The notes beneath the pieces are model-generated. The model did not search any database. It had not been told where the DNA came from and worked only from the letters and a program-made list of their open reading frames with translations. Of a DNA stretch of 64,000 bases, positions 26,311-35,477 are shown piece after piece (within the stretch, counting starts at the first letter, position 1; each line of letters begins with the position of its first letter). A program made the position numbers and the translations under genes. Source of the stretch: Acetivibrio clariflavus DSM 19732 (GTDB lineage Bacteria; Bacillota; Clostridia; Acetivibrionales; Acetivibrionaceae); contig NC_016627.1 of NCBI RefSeq assembly GCF_000237085.1, forward strand, positions 3,348,118 to 3,412,117, read 5' to 3'.

Positions 26311-27354
26311 TTATAAAATTTTACCGTTTTGTACAGATTTAAGCCTTACAGCTTTATATCTTATAAAGGCAATAACAAAAGCTATGCTAAAAGATGCAGC
26401 AACAGCAAAAATAAAATAGAACATTATCTGCTGCTGGGATTTAAATATATTTTTCATCAAATAAACATAAACCAGTTTGTCGCTTATATATGAACATAAG
26501 TACAGGTCAAGGGACAAAACCGATACGGTACTCAGTATTTTGCTTATGGGTTCATTTTCAATTTCCACATCATAAAAAATCAAAAAGAACAATACAGCCT
26601 CAAGCACAATAAGTATTGAACCATAATCACCGATCACATTTACAAAAGTGCTGTTCCGGGAATAAAACACTGTCAGCCACGTTTCCAGTGCTATCACCAG
26701 CCCCAGAAACAGGACGGCAATTTTTTTGCTAATTTTTACCGGGTACTTCTTTATATACGCCCCAATAAAATAATAAGTAATGGGATAAATCATAGTCCAC
26801 CAGTCTGAAAATACCAGTGCTTTAAATCTCGGCGTCCTTAAAGCCAAAGAATTAAAAAACGCCGGAAATCCCGTTAAAAATACCAAAACAAATAAAAATA
26901 TTCTATATTCTTTCGCACTGTTCAGTCCTTTGTGTATCATATTCAAAAAAGGTGTCAAAAGAAACAGCCCTATATACATGTTTATATACCATGCATACTT
27001 GTCTGCATCAAAAACCAGTATGGCCTTTATCCATGACAAAAGGCTTTTCTCTTCATTAAGGTATGTTATCCTCATTATAATGGACAATACGGAATAAAAC
27101 ACATAAACACCCAAAATGGGTATTAACTTTTTAAAATATTTGATTTCGGGCTTCTTTTCGGTCTGCAGATAACCCGTAATCATTATGAATAAAGGTACAC
27201 ATATGGTAAAAAGCCATTTAAGCGCAACCTGTATTATCATATTTATGCCGGTTACAGGTACCCTGTAAAATTCTGTGTGATAAAAAAAATGCACCCCTAT
27301 AACAAACAAAATTGCAAAAGTTCTGATTATGTCCAAACCCGTTTTTCTCTTCAT
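26311..27354 (-). CDS. Integral membrane acyltransferase (acyltransferase 3 / OafA-like)
   Basis: About 347 residues with some ten membrane helices. The signature of PF01757 is at the N-terminus: GLDIIRTFAILFVIGVHFFYHTEF, with the family's conserved Arg and His. Further family patterns are VPLFIMITGYLQTEKK and YAWYINMYIGLFLLTPFLN. Members O-acylate surface sugars, peptidoglycan or polysaccharide. The frame is open further upstream (to 27429), but the family starts at the MKRKTGLDIIR methionine (27354), which has a weak GGGG site ahead. No sugar-polymer genes adjoin, so the acceptor is unknown. Confidence 0.85.
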   Translation of the reverse strand: MKRKTGLDIIRTFAILFVIGVHFFYHTEFYRVPVTGINMIIQVALKWLFTICVPLFIMITGYLQTEKKPEIKYFKKLIPILGVYVFYSVLSIIMRITYLNEEKSLLSWIKAILVFDADKYAWYINMYIGLFLLTPFLNMIHKGLNSAKEYRIFLFVLVFLTGFPAFFNSLALRTPRFKALVFSDWWTMIYPITYYFIGAYIKKYPVKISKKIAVLFLGLVIALETWLTVFYSRNSTFVNVIGDYGSILIVLEAVLFFLIFYDVEIENEPISKILSTVSVLSLDLYLCSYISDKLVYVYLMKNIFKSQQQIMFYFIFAVAASFSIAFVIAFIRYKAVRLKSVQNGKIL

Positions 27355-27596
27355 GTGTATTAACCCCATTTCTTTACTGTAAACATATATCAAAGCATTG
27401 CTGCCTGCAAACCAAATAGTATAAGACATTATATTTTAATTTAATCGCCCTTTGCAACATTTTTTCAAATTTTATTGAAAAAAAATCAAAAAGTATGTAT
27501 TATATAGAACAATCAACCATATTTTAGTGTAAACAATATCAATATTTATGAAAAAAATTGTCAAGACCAAAGGATGTCAAAAGGGAGAGCGTTTAT

Positions 27597-28334
27597 ATGA
27601 AAAAAAGTAAAAAAGTTATCATAATAATACTTCTCATACTTATTTCTTTGGTTGCAATTGTATATATGTCTTTGGATTTTGCCTGTCTATTCGGACTTAT
27701 AGAAAACTCATATCCCAGTTCCATAATTAAACGAATAAATGTCGTTCTAATATCAATAATAGTTGCCATTTCGGGAAAAGACAGCTTAAACAGCAAAGAC
27801 TCGGTACTTTTGAAAACTGCATTTATAGCAGTATGCTTCGCTGAAATATCTTTTGTTCTCAACAGCCTTTTTGGCGGTATTTTCTTTTTCTTTATTGCAC
27901 AGGTACTGCTAATTTTGCGAAACAGTCCGGGCCTTAGGCAAAAACTTTCTTCCGCCGACAAAGCAACAAAACTCAAGCTTTTAGGTTGCAGTGCAGCAAT
28001 ACTGGCTTTCTACGTTCTTATATTCAGATTTGTATTCTATCCCGTTCTCAAATTGAGTCCATTACTACTGGCATTTATGTTATATGCTGCAGTACTGAGT
28101 ATATCCCTTTGGGTAGGAATAGCCAATTACCTATTGGGCTTGTTTCCAAAAAAGAATTCACTTATGGTTTGCATAGGAATGGCTTGTTTTTTTATAAGCG
28201 ATATTTTAGTCGGATTGTCAATAATAACAGATTCCGATGTTGTATATTTGATTTCCAACAGTTTTATCTGGGTTCTTTATATACCGGCCATTTTGCTTCT
28301 CGCTCTCAGCGGTTATAAATATAATGAACTATAA
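27597..28334 (+). CDS. Multi-pass membrane protein, YhhN/TMEM86-like
   Basis: 245 residues with seven or eight hydrophobic segments. Short loops and the late motif ACFFISDILVGLSIITD resemble the SD-containing segment of YhhN/TMEM86 lysoplasmalogenases. The earlier GGIFFFFIAQVLLILR fits that family's third helix. If so, it hydrolyses vinyl-ether lysophospholipids, and plasmalogens do occur in Clostridia. The ATG at 27597 follows AAGGGAGAG by eight bases; the longer frame from 27558 has no site. Family assignment is from pattern and is not certain. Confidence 0.6.
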   Translation: MKKSKKVIIIILLILISLVAIVYMSLDFACLFGLIENSYPSSIIKRINVVLISIIVAISGKDSLNSKDSVLLKTAFIAVCFAEISFVLNSLFGGIFFFFIAQVLLILRNSPGLRQKLSSADKATKLKLLGCSAAILAFYVLIFRFVFYPVLKLSPLLLAFMLYAAVLSISLWVGIANYLLGLFPKKNSLMVCIGMACFFISDILVGLSIITDSDVVYLISNSFIWVLYIPAILLLALSGYKYNEL

Positions 28335-28343
28335 ACTGCAGGC

Positions 28344-28380
28344 AAAAAAGCATCCAGGTTTTCAACCTGAATGCTTTTTT
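28344..28380 (+). terminator. Bidirectional rho-independent terminator
   Basis: A 17-base stem with one mismatch (28344-28360 with 28364-28380) begins with six A and ends with six T, so it works in both directions. It serves the YhhN-like gene and the leuCD operon. Confidence 0.9.
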
Positions 28381-28428
28381 GATTAAGCTCTAAAAATTAC
28401 ATTGGAGAGTTTTTAATGAGCTTATATA

Positions 28429-28959
28429 TTAATAATGCTTATCAGCGTAGCCAACCCAGCCGCCTTCCTTAACCAATGTTTTATCAAATTCTCCGATTTT
28501 AAAATCTATTTCTTCCTTTTTGCCTTCCGACTCAATAATGATTTTGTCCCTGTCCAAATCTATGTTCAAAGTAACATCCTTTTTGGAATAGGTGTTAAAC
28601 AAATAATCGATTTTCTCCTTCGGAAGCTCAATAGCCAACATACCGCAATTGTACATGTTCTGCCTAAAAATTCTGGCAAAATTCTCTGCAATTACAACAT
28701 TAATGTTGTTCACTTCCAAAGCCCATGGAGCATGCTCTCTTGAAGAGCCGCATCCAAAGTTTTCACGGGTTATAATTACTGACTTACCCTCTATATCTTT
28801 TTTAGAGTCAAACCCTTCCAGTATCAAATCTTCCAAAAGGTAAGGCTTAAGTGCCTCTTTTGTTATTTCGGTAAGATATTTCGCAGGAATTATTTCATCG
28901 GTATTTATATCACTTCTATCCAAAAACAGGACTTTTCCGCCAAATGTTTTCATTTTCAT
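28429..28959 (-). CDS. leuD: 3-isopropylmalate dehydratase-type small subunit (LeuD/aconitase swivel)
   Basis: 176 residues, an aconitase swivel domain. Key features are SDINTDEIIPAKYLTEIT at about 16-33, the NFGCGSSREHAPWAL motif near 67-81 with the active-site Ser-Arg, and IFRQNMYNCGMLAIELP. It pairs with the catalytic subunit encoded 38 bases upstream. Length and sequence match the short archaeal-type subunits rather than the 200-residue enterobacterial LeuD. The specificity loop reads YLTE, not the YLVY or YLRT described for methanogen isopropylmalate and homoaconitate enzymes, so the substrate is open. The ATG follows GGAGGGATATG. Confidence 0.8.
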   Translation of the reverse strand: MKMKTFGGKVLFLDRSDINTDEIIPAKYLTEITKEALKPYLLEDLILEGFDSKKDIEGKSVIITRENFGCGSSREHAPWALEVNNINVVIAENFARIFRQNMYNCGMLAIELPKEKIDYLFNTYSKKDVTLNIDLDRDKIIIESEGKKEEIDFKIGEFDKTLVKEGGWVGYADKHY

Positions 28960-28997
28960 ATCCCTCCTGATAATCCCCTTAAATTTTTCCTTCCGAC

Positions 28998-30284
28998 TTA
29001 ACCTTTAAACAAATCGGAATTTACGATTTCGCCTGCAATTGCAGTGGCAGCAGCAGTAGCCGGACTCATAAGATAAACCATGCCGCCTTTACCCATACGG
29101 CCATTGAAGTTCCTGTTTGTAGTGGAAGCACAGGATTCACCGCTGGCCAATACCCCGTTGCTCATTCCAAGGCAAGCTCCGCAGGTGGGATTTGTAACAC
29201 AAAAACCGGCATCCTGGAATATTTCAATAATTCCCTCTTTCAATGCCTGACTGTAAACTCCAGGTGTTGCAGGGCTTACAATTCCACGAACATTGTCACT
29301 GATTTTTTTGCCCTTCAAAACTTGAGCTGCAACTCTCAAATCTTCTATACGGCCATTTGTACAGCTTCCGATATATATCTGATCCACTTTTGTTCCGGCC
29401 ATTTCTCTAACCGGCTTAACCTGATCCGGTTTGTAGCCGAAAGTAGCCATTGGCTCCAAATCCGACAAATCAAACTCATATACCTTTTCATAATTGGCCC
29501 CTTCATCGGAAATCCATTTTGAGTATTCCTTCAAAGCTGCTTCCTTGGATTCAAACTCGTCCTTTATATAATCCCAGAGATATTCAACAGTGGTCATATC
29601 GGGATAGCAAACTCCACAGGTAGCGCCGGCTTCAATAGCCATATTGCAAAGAGTCATTCTGGCCTCCATGCTCATCTCATCCACTATCGGTCCGGTAAAC
29701 TCAATTATCTTGTTTGTTGCACCGTTAACCGTCAATTCCTTTATAATGTACAAAATAACATCCTTTGCAAATACTCCCGGCTTAAGCTTTCCGTTTAAAA
29801 CAATCTTGATTGTCTTTGGAGTACGGAAGGCACAAACCCCTTTTAAAATACCCACTTCAAGGTCTGTGGTACCAACTCCGGCCGCAAAGGCACCAAAGGC
29901 CCCATGGGTACAAGTATGTGAGTCACCCATTATAACAGTATATCCCGGTCTTACAAAACCTTTTTCAGGGAACAGGGCATGACAAACACCGTTTCTTCCT
30001 ATATCAAAGAAATCTTTTATTCCATGTCTTCTTGCCCATTCACGCAAGATCTTCCCCTGTTCGGCAGTTTTGCTGTCCTTTGCCGGGGTTACATGGTCTA
30101 TCACAGCCTTTATTTTGCTCGGGTCAAACACCCTGTCCATACCTCTTGCCTGAAGGTCTGTTATTGCAATGGGCGTTGTAATCTCATGGCAAAATACCGC
30201 ATCAAGCTTTAATACATGTGTATCTTCAAAAGGCATATCAACTCTGTGAGCATTGAAAATTTTCTCAACCAATGTATATTTCAT
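28998..30284 (-). CDS. leuC: 3-isopropylmalate dehydratase-type large subunit (LeuC/HacA/DmdA group)
   Basis: 428 residues. [4Fe-4S] ligands are visible: Cys in YIGSCTNGRIEDL and two in NPTCGACLGMSNGVL. The HSHTCTHG-type motif appears as MGDSHTCTHGAFGAFAAGVG, and TTNRNFNGRMG is an aconitase-family signature. The reaction is a dehydration/hydration isomerisation of a hydroxy-acid, most likely 2- to 3-isopropylmalate in leucine synthesis. The size matches the archaeal-type LeuC/HacA and DmdA (dimethylmalate dehydratase). No leuA or leuB is next to it, which leaves the substrate uncertain. The ATG follows AAGGAGTGATATGGT. Confidence 0.82.
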   Translation of the reverse strand: MKYTLVEKIFNAHRVDMPFEDTHVLKLDAVFCHEITTPIAITDLQARGMDRVFDPSKIKAVIDHVTPAKDSKTAEQGKILREWARRHGIKDFFDIGRNGVCHALFPEKGFVRPGYTVIMGDSHTCTHGAFGAFAAGVGTTDLEVGILKGVCAFRTPKTIKIVLNGKLKPGVFAKDVILYIIKELTVNGATNKIIEFTGPIVDEMSMEARMTLCNMAIEAGATCGVCYPDMTTVEYLWDYIKDEFESKEAALKEYSKWISDEGANYEKVYEFDLSDLEPMATFGYKPDQVKPVREMAGTKVDQIYIGSCTNGRIEDLRVAAQVLKGKKISDNVRGIVSPATPGVYSQALKEGIIEIFQDAGFCVTNPTCGACLGMSNGVLASGESCASTTNRNFNGRMGKGGMVYLMSPATAAATAIAGEIVNSDLFKG

Positions 30285-30555
30285 ACCATATCACTCCTTC
30301 ACAATTTAAGCTTTGTTAATTCCATTGATTTCCGCCTTTTTTCAAACTGCTTTTTACTAATCGCATTTTAAGAATTTAATACCACAAGTAATACTTACTG
30401 TAAACATGATAAAAAAATATTACAGTATCTTATAAATTGATACAGTTCATAATTCTATTATATATGTGCAAAAAATTTATACTTCCCGTAATTTGCTTTG
30501 AAAAAAAATTTTTTTAATGTTTTTTGACTTTTAACTTACATTATAAAACTTTACC

Positions 30556-31311
30556 TCAGGAAAGGTCCAACTTCCAGTCAAGATTTCTCCAATAACTTTG
30601 AGGATGTGTAAGTGCTAATTTTAGCATCTCCGTATAATAAATAATTGCAGCATCATAATCAAATGCCCTATTAGGAATTCTTTCCATTGAATATAATAAT
30701 CCAACAACACTGGCAAGACCAAATTCCTCAAAATTTGAATAGTTCTCCTGTGCTTTTATAGCTAAAGTATCCAAATAACTTGCAAACTCAGACTCCTTCA
30801 AATATCCATGATACAGCCCTAAACGGCAAATACTTACACAATTACTTATATCATATGCCAAAATTCCGGCTTTAGGCAGTACTTTATAATATTGATTAAC
30901 TATTGACAGCCAAATGTATTCTTTATTATTTTTACTCAAGGAATTTATAAGAGCTTTTCTCTCTTTATCAGGAAGTGCCGTAATAAAAATCCTCTTTTCT
31001 TCAAAAGATCTATTAATATCAGTACCGTTAAAAAAGTAGTTCAAACAATTTTTAAAACTATTTTCATCATATATTTGCAATCTGTTCATAAGAAAATACC
31101 TTATATCCGAAGTCTGCCTATCCCTTAATATCTTATTGGTTTCTTCAGGTATCCCACACAGTATTTCATTTGTTATCGTTAGCTTTCCATCATTCAACTT
31201 TTTCCAAAAAGGATGAAATTTATCTATTATTTCAAAATCTCCTTTTGCTCCCCAAATAGAAGTCATACTTAATGATATTTTCCATAATTTTCTTATATTT
31301 TCATTTACCAT
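30556..31311 (-). CDS. DUF1266-domain protein
   Basis: About 251 residues. The C-terminal part has the DUF1266 pattern: ILAYDISNCVSICRLGLYHGYLKESEF at about 146-172 (aligning with the family's WD-R--L-R-G---GYI--EA block) and NFEEFGLASVVGLLYS. The N-terminal SIWGAKGDFEII matches the usual Trp-Gly element. A GGTGG site lies six bases before the ATG at 31311, preferred over 31341. Third gene of an Hsp70 - J protein - DUF1266 cassette, with a 53-base gap. DUF1266 has no proven biochemical role; the context suggests it is a client or partner of the chaperone pair. Confidence 0.7.
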   Translation of the reverse strand: MVNENIRKLWKISLSMTSIWGAKGDFEIIDKFHPFWKKLNDGKLTITNEILCGIPEETNKILRDRQTSDIRYFLMNRLQIYDENSFKNCLNYFFNGTDINRSFEEKRIFITALPDKERKALINSLSKNNKEYIWLSIVNQYYKVLPKAGILAYDISNCVSICRLGLYHGYLKESEFASYLDTLAIKAQENYSNFEEFGLASVVGLLYSMERIPNRAFDYDAAIIYYTEMLKLALTHPQSYWRNLDWKLDLS

Positions 31312-31363
31312 TATATCCACCACCACTTTTTGAGTAACCATTACTAAAACTGTTGCACTGTGC

Positions 31364-32665
31364 TCAGTAATTTTTTTTATTGCTTTGATACTTTATTATA
31401 TAAAACGCAATTATTATACCTGCAAAAATAAGGCCTAAAAAAGGCATAAAAATTGAAATAACTAAAATAGGAATGAGTACAGTACAGTATACAAAAACCA
31501 ATATGTTACTCAGTATTGAATGCTCTGTTGATATTTTATAATTTACATCCTTAACATATTTAATAACTTTCCTTAATCTTCCTCTTAATCTTTCATTTTC
31601 GTATTTTTCAAATAGTATATTGACTTGAATATCCCCTACAGGAGACTTTTCAATAAAACTACGAAAATACTTGTCTGCCAATCCATATTTTTTCATGCTG
31701 CACAGACACATAATCATGCCTTTTAAGGCTTCAAGATTATCCTTTTCTTTTTTAAGAACAATCTTAAAGTCTATTGAGGCCTTTTTATACTGGCCGCACT
31801 TTAAATAGGCATTACCCCGATACAGCAAAATTTCCAAATCATTGTCGTTTAAAGACAATGCCTTTGACAGTGCTTCAATAGCTTGATCGTAATTGTGCAA
31901 AAAATATAGAGAAATTCCTTTAATTTTGTAAATAAAATAATCTCCATTGAAAATCTTTTCAGCATCCTGGACCAATTTTACAGTCTCTTGATAATTCCCG
32001 CTCCAAAATGACTCGAAGGCATAAAACCTATATTTTGCATAGTTGGAGTAATCAATATCAAGTTTAGAGTCAAAGCAATCAAAAGGCAGTCCGAAATCAA
32101 ACATAACAAATTTTGCCCATCTAAACCTTGGGTCTTCAGAAATTGAGAATTCCGAGTCTATAAACTTCCATACTTCATAGGGTAAAACACAGTTGTTATT
32201 AAAAAAATCCCATGCATTTTCAGTCAGGTAGTGGTATTCATCTATAGTGAGCTCATTATTCAATAACTCTTGCCAACACTTTACATCTCTGCGTTTAAAA
32301 ATATCGTTATATAACAGTTCCACCTTCTCAAGCAGTTGTGGCTTTACCTTTGGAAAATTCTTTTCCAAAATCCTCCTTATACGGACTTTATCAAAGCTCA
32401 CTTCAGGTTTTGAAGTTGTTTCTTTAAAGCTGTCCTCAAAGTAGTCCAGATTGCTCTCAGAACTGTTATCAACAAATACCTGGAACTCCATATTACCCCT
32501 GCCGGTTTGCGCTTGTTCCAATGCTTCCTCATAAGCCTTTCTTATCTGCATAAAACCTTCGGGGTCATCTTCAGGATGGCATTTTTTTACTGCTTTAGCA
32601 TATGCCCTTTTTATTTCTTTAACATCGGAAGTTTTTTCAATACCCAATATGGACCATATATCCAT
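31364..32665 (-). CDS. Membrane-anchored J-domain protein with TPR repeats (HPE variant)
   Basis: About 433 residues. The J domain is at the N-terminus (1-60): MDIWSILGIEKTSDVKEIKRAY ... CHPEDDPEGFMQIRKAYEEAL. The normal HPD tripeptide is HPE here. A helical middle follows, then TPR-like repeats at about 240-340 (AIEALSKALSLNDNDLEILLYRGNAY). A hydrophobic hairpin, ILVFVYCTVLIPILVISIF and FLGLIFAGIIIAFYI, is at the end. This puts the protein at the membrane with the J domain in the cytoplasm. The ATG at 32665 has GGGAGA nine bases ahead and starts just after the Hsp70 stop. The frame also extends to a TTG at 32689. Confidence 0.82.
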   Translation of the reverse strand: MDIWSILGIEKTSDVKEIKRAYAKAVKKCHPEDDPEGFMQIRKAYEEALEQAQTGRGNMEFQVFVDNSSESNLDYFEDSFKETTSKPEVSFDKVRIRRILEKNFPKVKPQLLEKVELLYNDIFKRRDVKCWQELLNNELTIDEYHYLTENAWDFFNNNCVLPYEVWKFIDSEFSISEDPRFRWAKFVMFDFGLPFDCFDSKLDIDYSNYAKYRFYAFESFWSGNYQETVKLVQDAEKIFNGDYFIYKIKGISLYFLHNYDQAIEALSKALSLNDNDLEILLYRGNAYLKCGQYKKASIDFKIVLKKEKDNLEALKGMIMCLCSMKKYGLADKYFRSFIEKSPVGDIQVNILFEKYENERLRGRLRKVIKYVKDVNYKISTEHSILSNILVFVYCTVLIPILVISIFMPFLGLIFAGIIIAFYIIKYQSNKKNY

Positions 32666-32669
32666 TCCA

Positions 32670-34367
32670 TCATTTCTCCCATTCTTCAATTCTATTTAAA
32701 AACTTCTCCAGTCTTTCAGCTTCAGCCTCAATTTCTTCACGATTCTGCCTGTCCAATACCGCTTCAAAATGTTCAAGAGCCTGGGCAATTTGAGCTCTAA
32801 CATCGGAAAGGGTCTCTTCATAGAGCCTTTCACCTTTTGCCAACAGATACCGATTCCTTGCGTTTTCCCTCGGATAAATTTTAATTTCGGCCAGTTCCTT
32901 AAGGCGAGCCTCAACCTCTTCTTCCGTCAATGTACATTCGTTCTTAAGGATTACTTTACGAGTAACTTCACCGGTTGACACAGATTTGACCTCCACCTCC
33001 AAAATACCGTTAATGTCATAGGTATACCTTACATCTACTGCTGATTTTCCGCGGAGCTCAGGCGGAACATGTACTTCCAGCTCACCCAATTTAATATTGT
33101 TTTCCACCATCCTGCTTTCCCCCTGATATACTCCAACTCTTATCACTGTTTGGAAATCATACATAGTATAAAACCTTTCAACCCTGCTGCACGGAAGTAT
33201 AGTATTACGCTCTATTATGGGATGAAAACGCCCTTCTACAATTTCTCCAAATTCGTTATATGTTGCTACTTCTGTTCCCAAAGTGTATGGACATACATCT
33301 GTGAGCACCGTTTCTTTCAAAGATTCATTCCGTTCCTTCATTGCTGCATAAACTCCGGCTCCATAGGCTACAACTTCGTCAGGATTAATTGAACAAAGGG
33401 GCAGCCTTCCAAAATATTTCGCAGCAAACGAGCGGATTATGGGCATCTTGGTAGCCCCACCAACCATTATAATCTCATCGAGGTCATCGGTATATGTATT
33501 AGAGTCCCTAAAAGCTCTTTGCAGTGGTTGCTTTAACTTTTGAAGCAAATCCTGTGCCAGTGTTTCAAATTCACTGTTCGATATCCGGAGAATATAATCC
33601 TGCCCGTTAATTGTGCAATTCATTTCATGCCTGTCTATCCCGGACAATGCAATTTTGCATCCCTCTGCCTGTTTTTTCAGTGCTGAAAAAGTTTTTAAAT
33701 CCAACATATCTTTATTTAACTTATGGTACTTCAGAAAATAATCGATTAAGCATTGGTCAAAATCTTCACCGCCTAAATAATTGTCTCCCGCCACCGCTTT
33801 GACTTCCATTATATCGTCAAAAAGCTCGAGAATGGAGACATCAAAAGTACCCCCGCCCAAATCAAATACCAAAAAATTTCTCTCACTGTCCGATTGATGC
33901 AAGCCATAGGCAACAGCTGCCGCAGTTGGTTCGTTAATAAGCCTTTCCACTTTAAGCCCGGCCATTTCACCAGCCTGTTTTGTTGCACGTCTCTGTTGAT
34001 CATTGAAATATGCCGGAACACTAATTACCGCCTCAGTTATCTCCTTTTGAAGAAATGCCTCTGCATCGGCTTTAAGTGATCTTAAAACAAAGGAAGAAAG
34101 TTCTGTAGGTGTAAAGGTATACTTACCCAAATTATACTTTTTATTTGTTCCCATATACCTTTTAAAAGCCGCTGCTGTGAGATGCGGATGTGTAATAAGC
34201 CTCTCTTTGGCAGCTCTACCTACTAAAATCTCACCATTTTCATCAACACTCACAACCGACGGTGTCAATTTTTCTTGCAGGGCATTCGGTATGATAACAC
34301 ATTCGTTGTTTATGAAGCATGATACCAAACTGTTTGTGGTTCCCAAATCTATTCCTATAATGGACAT
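32670..34367 (-). CDS. Hsp70-family chaperone (DnaK/HscC-like)
   Basis: 565 residues, shorter than canonical DnaK (about 610). The ATPase domain has phosphate-1 GIDLGTTNSLVSCF, connect-1 and adenosine motifs INEPTAAAVAYG, phosphate-2 FLVFDLGGGTFDVSIL, and IIMVGGATKMPIIRS. The substrate domain (about 375-490) ends in a short charged helical lid without a DnaK-type C-terminal tail. No CIRCE operator is visible ahead of it, which argues against HrcA control. The partner J-protein gene starts immediately after the stop, and a DUF1266 gene follows, forming a dedicated chaperone cassette. Confidence 0.93.
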   Translation of the reverse strand: MSIIGIDLGTTNSLVSCFINNECVIIPNALQEKLTPSVVSVDENGEILVGRAAKERLITHPHLTAAAFKRYMGTNKKYNLGKYTFTPTELSSFVLRSLKADAEAFLQKEITEAVISVPAYFNDQQRRATKQAGEMAGLKVERLINEPTAAAVAYGLHQSDSERNFLVFDLGGGTFDVSILELFDDIMEVKAVAGDNYLGGEDFDQCLIDYFLKYHKLNKDMLDLKTFSALKKQAEGCKIALSGIDRHEMNCTINGQDYILRISNSEFETLAQDLLQKLKQPLQRAFRDSNTYTDDLDEIIMVGGATKMPIIRSFAAKYFGRLPLCSINPDEVVAYGAGVYAAMKERNESLKETVLTDVCPYTLGTEVATYNEFGEIVEGRFHPIIERNTILPCSRVERFYTMYDFQTVIRVGVYQGESRMVENNIKLGELEVHVPPELRGKSAVDVRYTYDINGILEVEVKSVSTGEVTRKVILKNECTLTEEEVEARLKELAEIKIYPRENARNRYLLAKGERLYEETLSDVRAQIAQALEHFEAVLDRQNREEIEAEAERLEKFLNRIEEWEK

Positions 34368-34500
34368 ATCTGATATCTCCCATCATATACATTTCTATTT
34401 TAAAAAGAATTTTACAATGATTATTATATATCTTATTGAAAGTTGTGGAAAGTCTTATTATAAATGGTTTTTACTATTATAAAACATTGACATAAAGAAA

Positions 34501-34530
34501 TCCGGTTGCCCTTAATCCAGAACAACCGGA
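34501..34530 (-). terminator. Terminator overlapping the sfsA stop codon
   Basis: TCCGGTTG (34501-34508) pairs with CAACCGGA (34523-34530), a GC-rich 8-base stem. The stem spans the sfsA stop codon (34512-34514) and on the minus strand is followed by TTTCTTTAT. Confidence 0.65.
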
Positions 34531-35213
34531 ATGCTCTTAATTATATTGACTTGCTTTTGATCTATATCAATTTTACAAACATAGGCAAATAAATCAACGC
34601 CTGCCTTTTTGGCATTTCTCAATGCAATGCCGAATCCTTTGTCAGTCCTGTCATTAGGCCTTATTTCATCGGCATCCTCCCTTTGTACAATAAAGATAAC
34701 TCCCGCGCCTTTCCCGCTCAGCTTTATATTTACCAATTCTTCAAGATGTCTTGTACCTCTTGTGGTGGGTGCATCCGGGAAAAACGCCTGTCTGTCTTCT
34801 ACCAGTGTGACACCTTTTACTTCAATATAGTATTCCTGTTCACCGTTAAACAATCCAAAATCAAAGCGACTGTTCAGTAAAGTTACTTCACGGCGAATTT
34901 CACTATAAGCAGCAAACTGTTCAAATGTGTTGCTCTTCAAAGCATCATATACTATTCTGTTGGGCAAATTAGCAGAATCGATGGAAACCCAAACCCCACC
35001 TTTTTTTACAAATAAAAGCCCAAACTTTGTCTTGCGATTCGGATTGTCAAATTTCCTTACCAACACAGCAGCTTTTTTCGTCAGTAGTTCTTTAAGTCTT
35101 CCCGTATTGGGAACATGAACAAGTTCTCTGCTTCCTTCAATTTCCACCACCGCTTCAAAACGGTTAAGTCTCTCAACAAAACGTCCTTTTACAAGTTCTC
35201 CTTCAATTTTCAT
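34512..35213 (-). CDS. sfsA: Sugar fermentation stimulation protein / nuclease SfsA
   Basis: 233 residues. SfsA signatures are present: GRFVERLNRFEAVVEIEG near the start, HVPNTGRLKELL at about 33-44, the PD-(D/E)xK-like nuclease core FDFGLFNGEQEYYIEVKGVTLVE at about 116-138, and FPDAPTTRGTRHLEEL at about 144-159. E. coli SfsA was described as a maltose-related regulator; the family fold is a DNA/RNA nuclease. The ATG follows AAGGAAGCTTTAA. It stands alone between the Hsp70 operon and a small Cys protein. Confidence 0.92.
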   Translation of the reverse strand: MKIEGELVKGRFVERLNRFEAVVEIEGSRELVHVPNTGRLKELLTKKAAVLVRKFDNPNRKTKFGLLFVKKGGVWVSIDSANLPNRIVYDALKSNTFEQFAAYSEIRREVTLLNSRFDFGLFNGEQEYYIEVKGVTLVEDRQAFFPDAPTTRGTRHLEELVNIKLSGKGAGVIFIVQREDADEIRPNDRTDKGFGIALRNAKKAGVDLFAYVCKIDIDQKQVNIIKSIPVVLD

Positions 35214-35235
35214 TTAAAGCTTCCTTTGTAATTTT

Positions 35236-35418
35236 TTATATCTGTTTTCTTACTGTTTTATATTCATCATGAAACCTAAAATAGGGACAATTGTCATAGG
35301 ATTTTTTCATGAATCGAACCATTTCATCTTCATCCAAATTTACTTGACAAACATAGTAATTATACTCGTCATCAAAAATATAGTTCACACAATACTCACA
35401 CTTTGATTTCCCTTTCAT
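35236..35418 (-). CDS. Small four-Cys protein (DUF6472-like)
   Basis: 60 residues with CEYC near the start, a third Cys in YYVCQVNLDEDEM and a fourth in NCPYFRFHDEYK. This spacing, with the tail Y-x-x-V-R-K-Q-I, is typical of a small zinc-binding domain found widely in Clostridia (DUF6472). Function is unknown. The ATG at 35418 has AAAGGA ahead. A longer form from 35436 (GTG/TTG after AGGAGG) is possible, adding a few residues. It lies 22 bases upstream of sfsA in the same direction, so the two may be co-transcribed. Confidence 0.7.
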   Translation of the reverse strand: MKGKSKCEYCVNYIFDDEYNYYVCQVNLDEDEMVRFMKKSYDNCPYFRFHDEYKTVRKQI

Positions 35419-35477
35419 TTTATATCCTTTCAACACCTCCTATTGCATCATTATGTAATTTCAATCTTCAATTTATC

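Noticed and set aside
34368-34500. CIRCE operator (HrcA) upstream of the Hsp70 gene
   Set aside because: No TTAGCACTC-N9-GAGTGCTAA dyad is visible.
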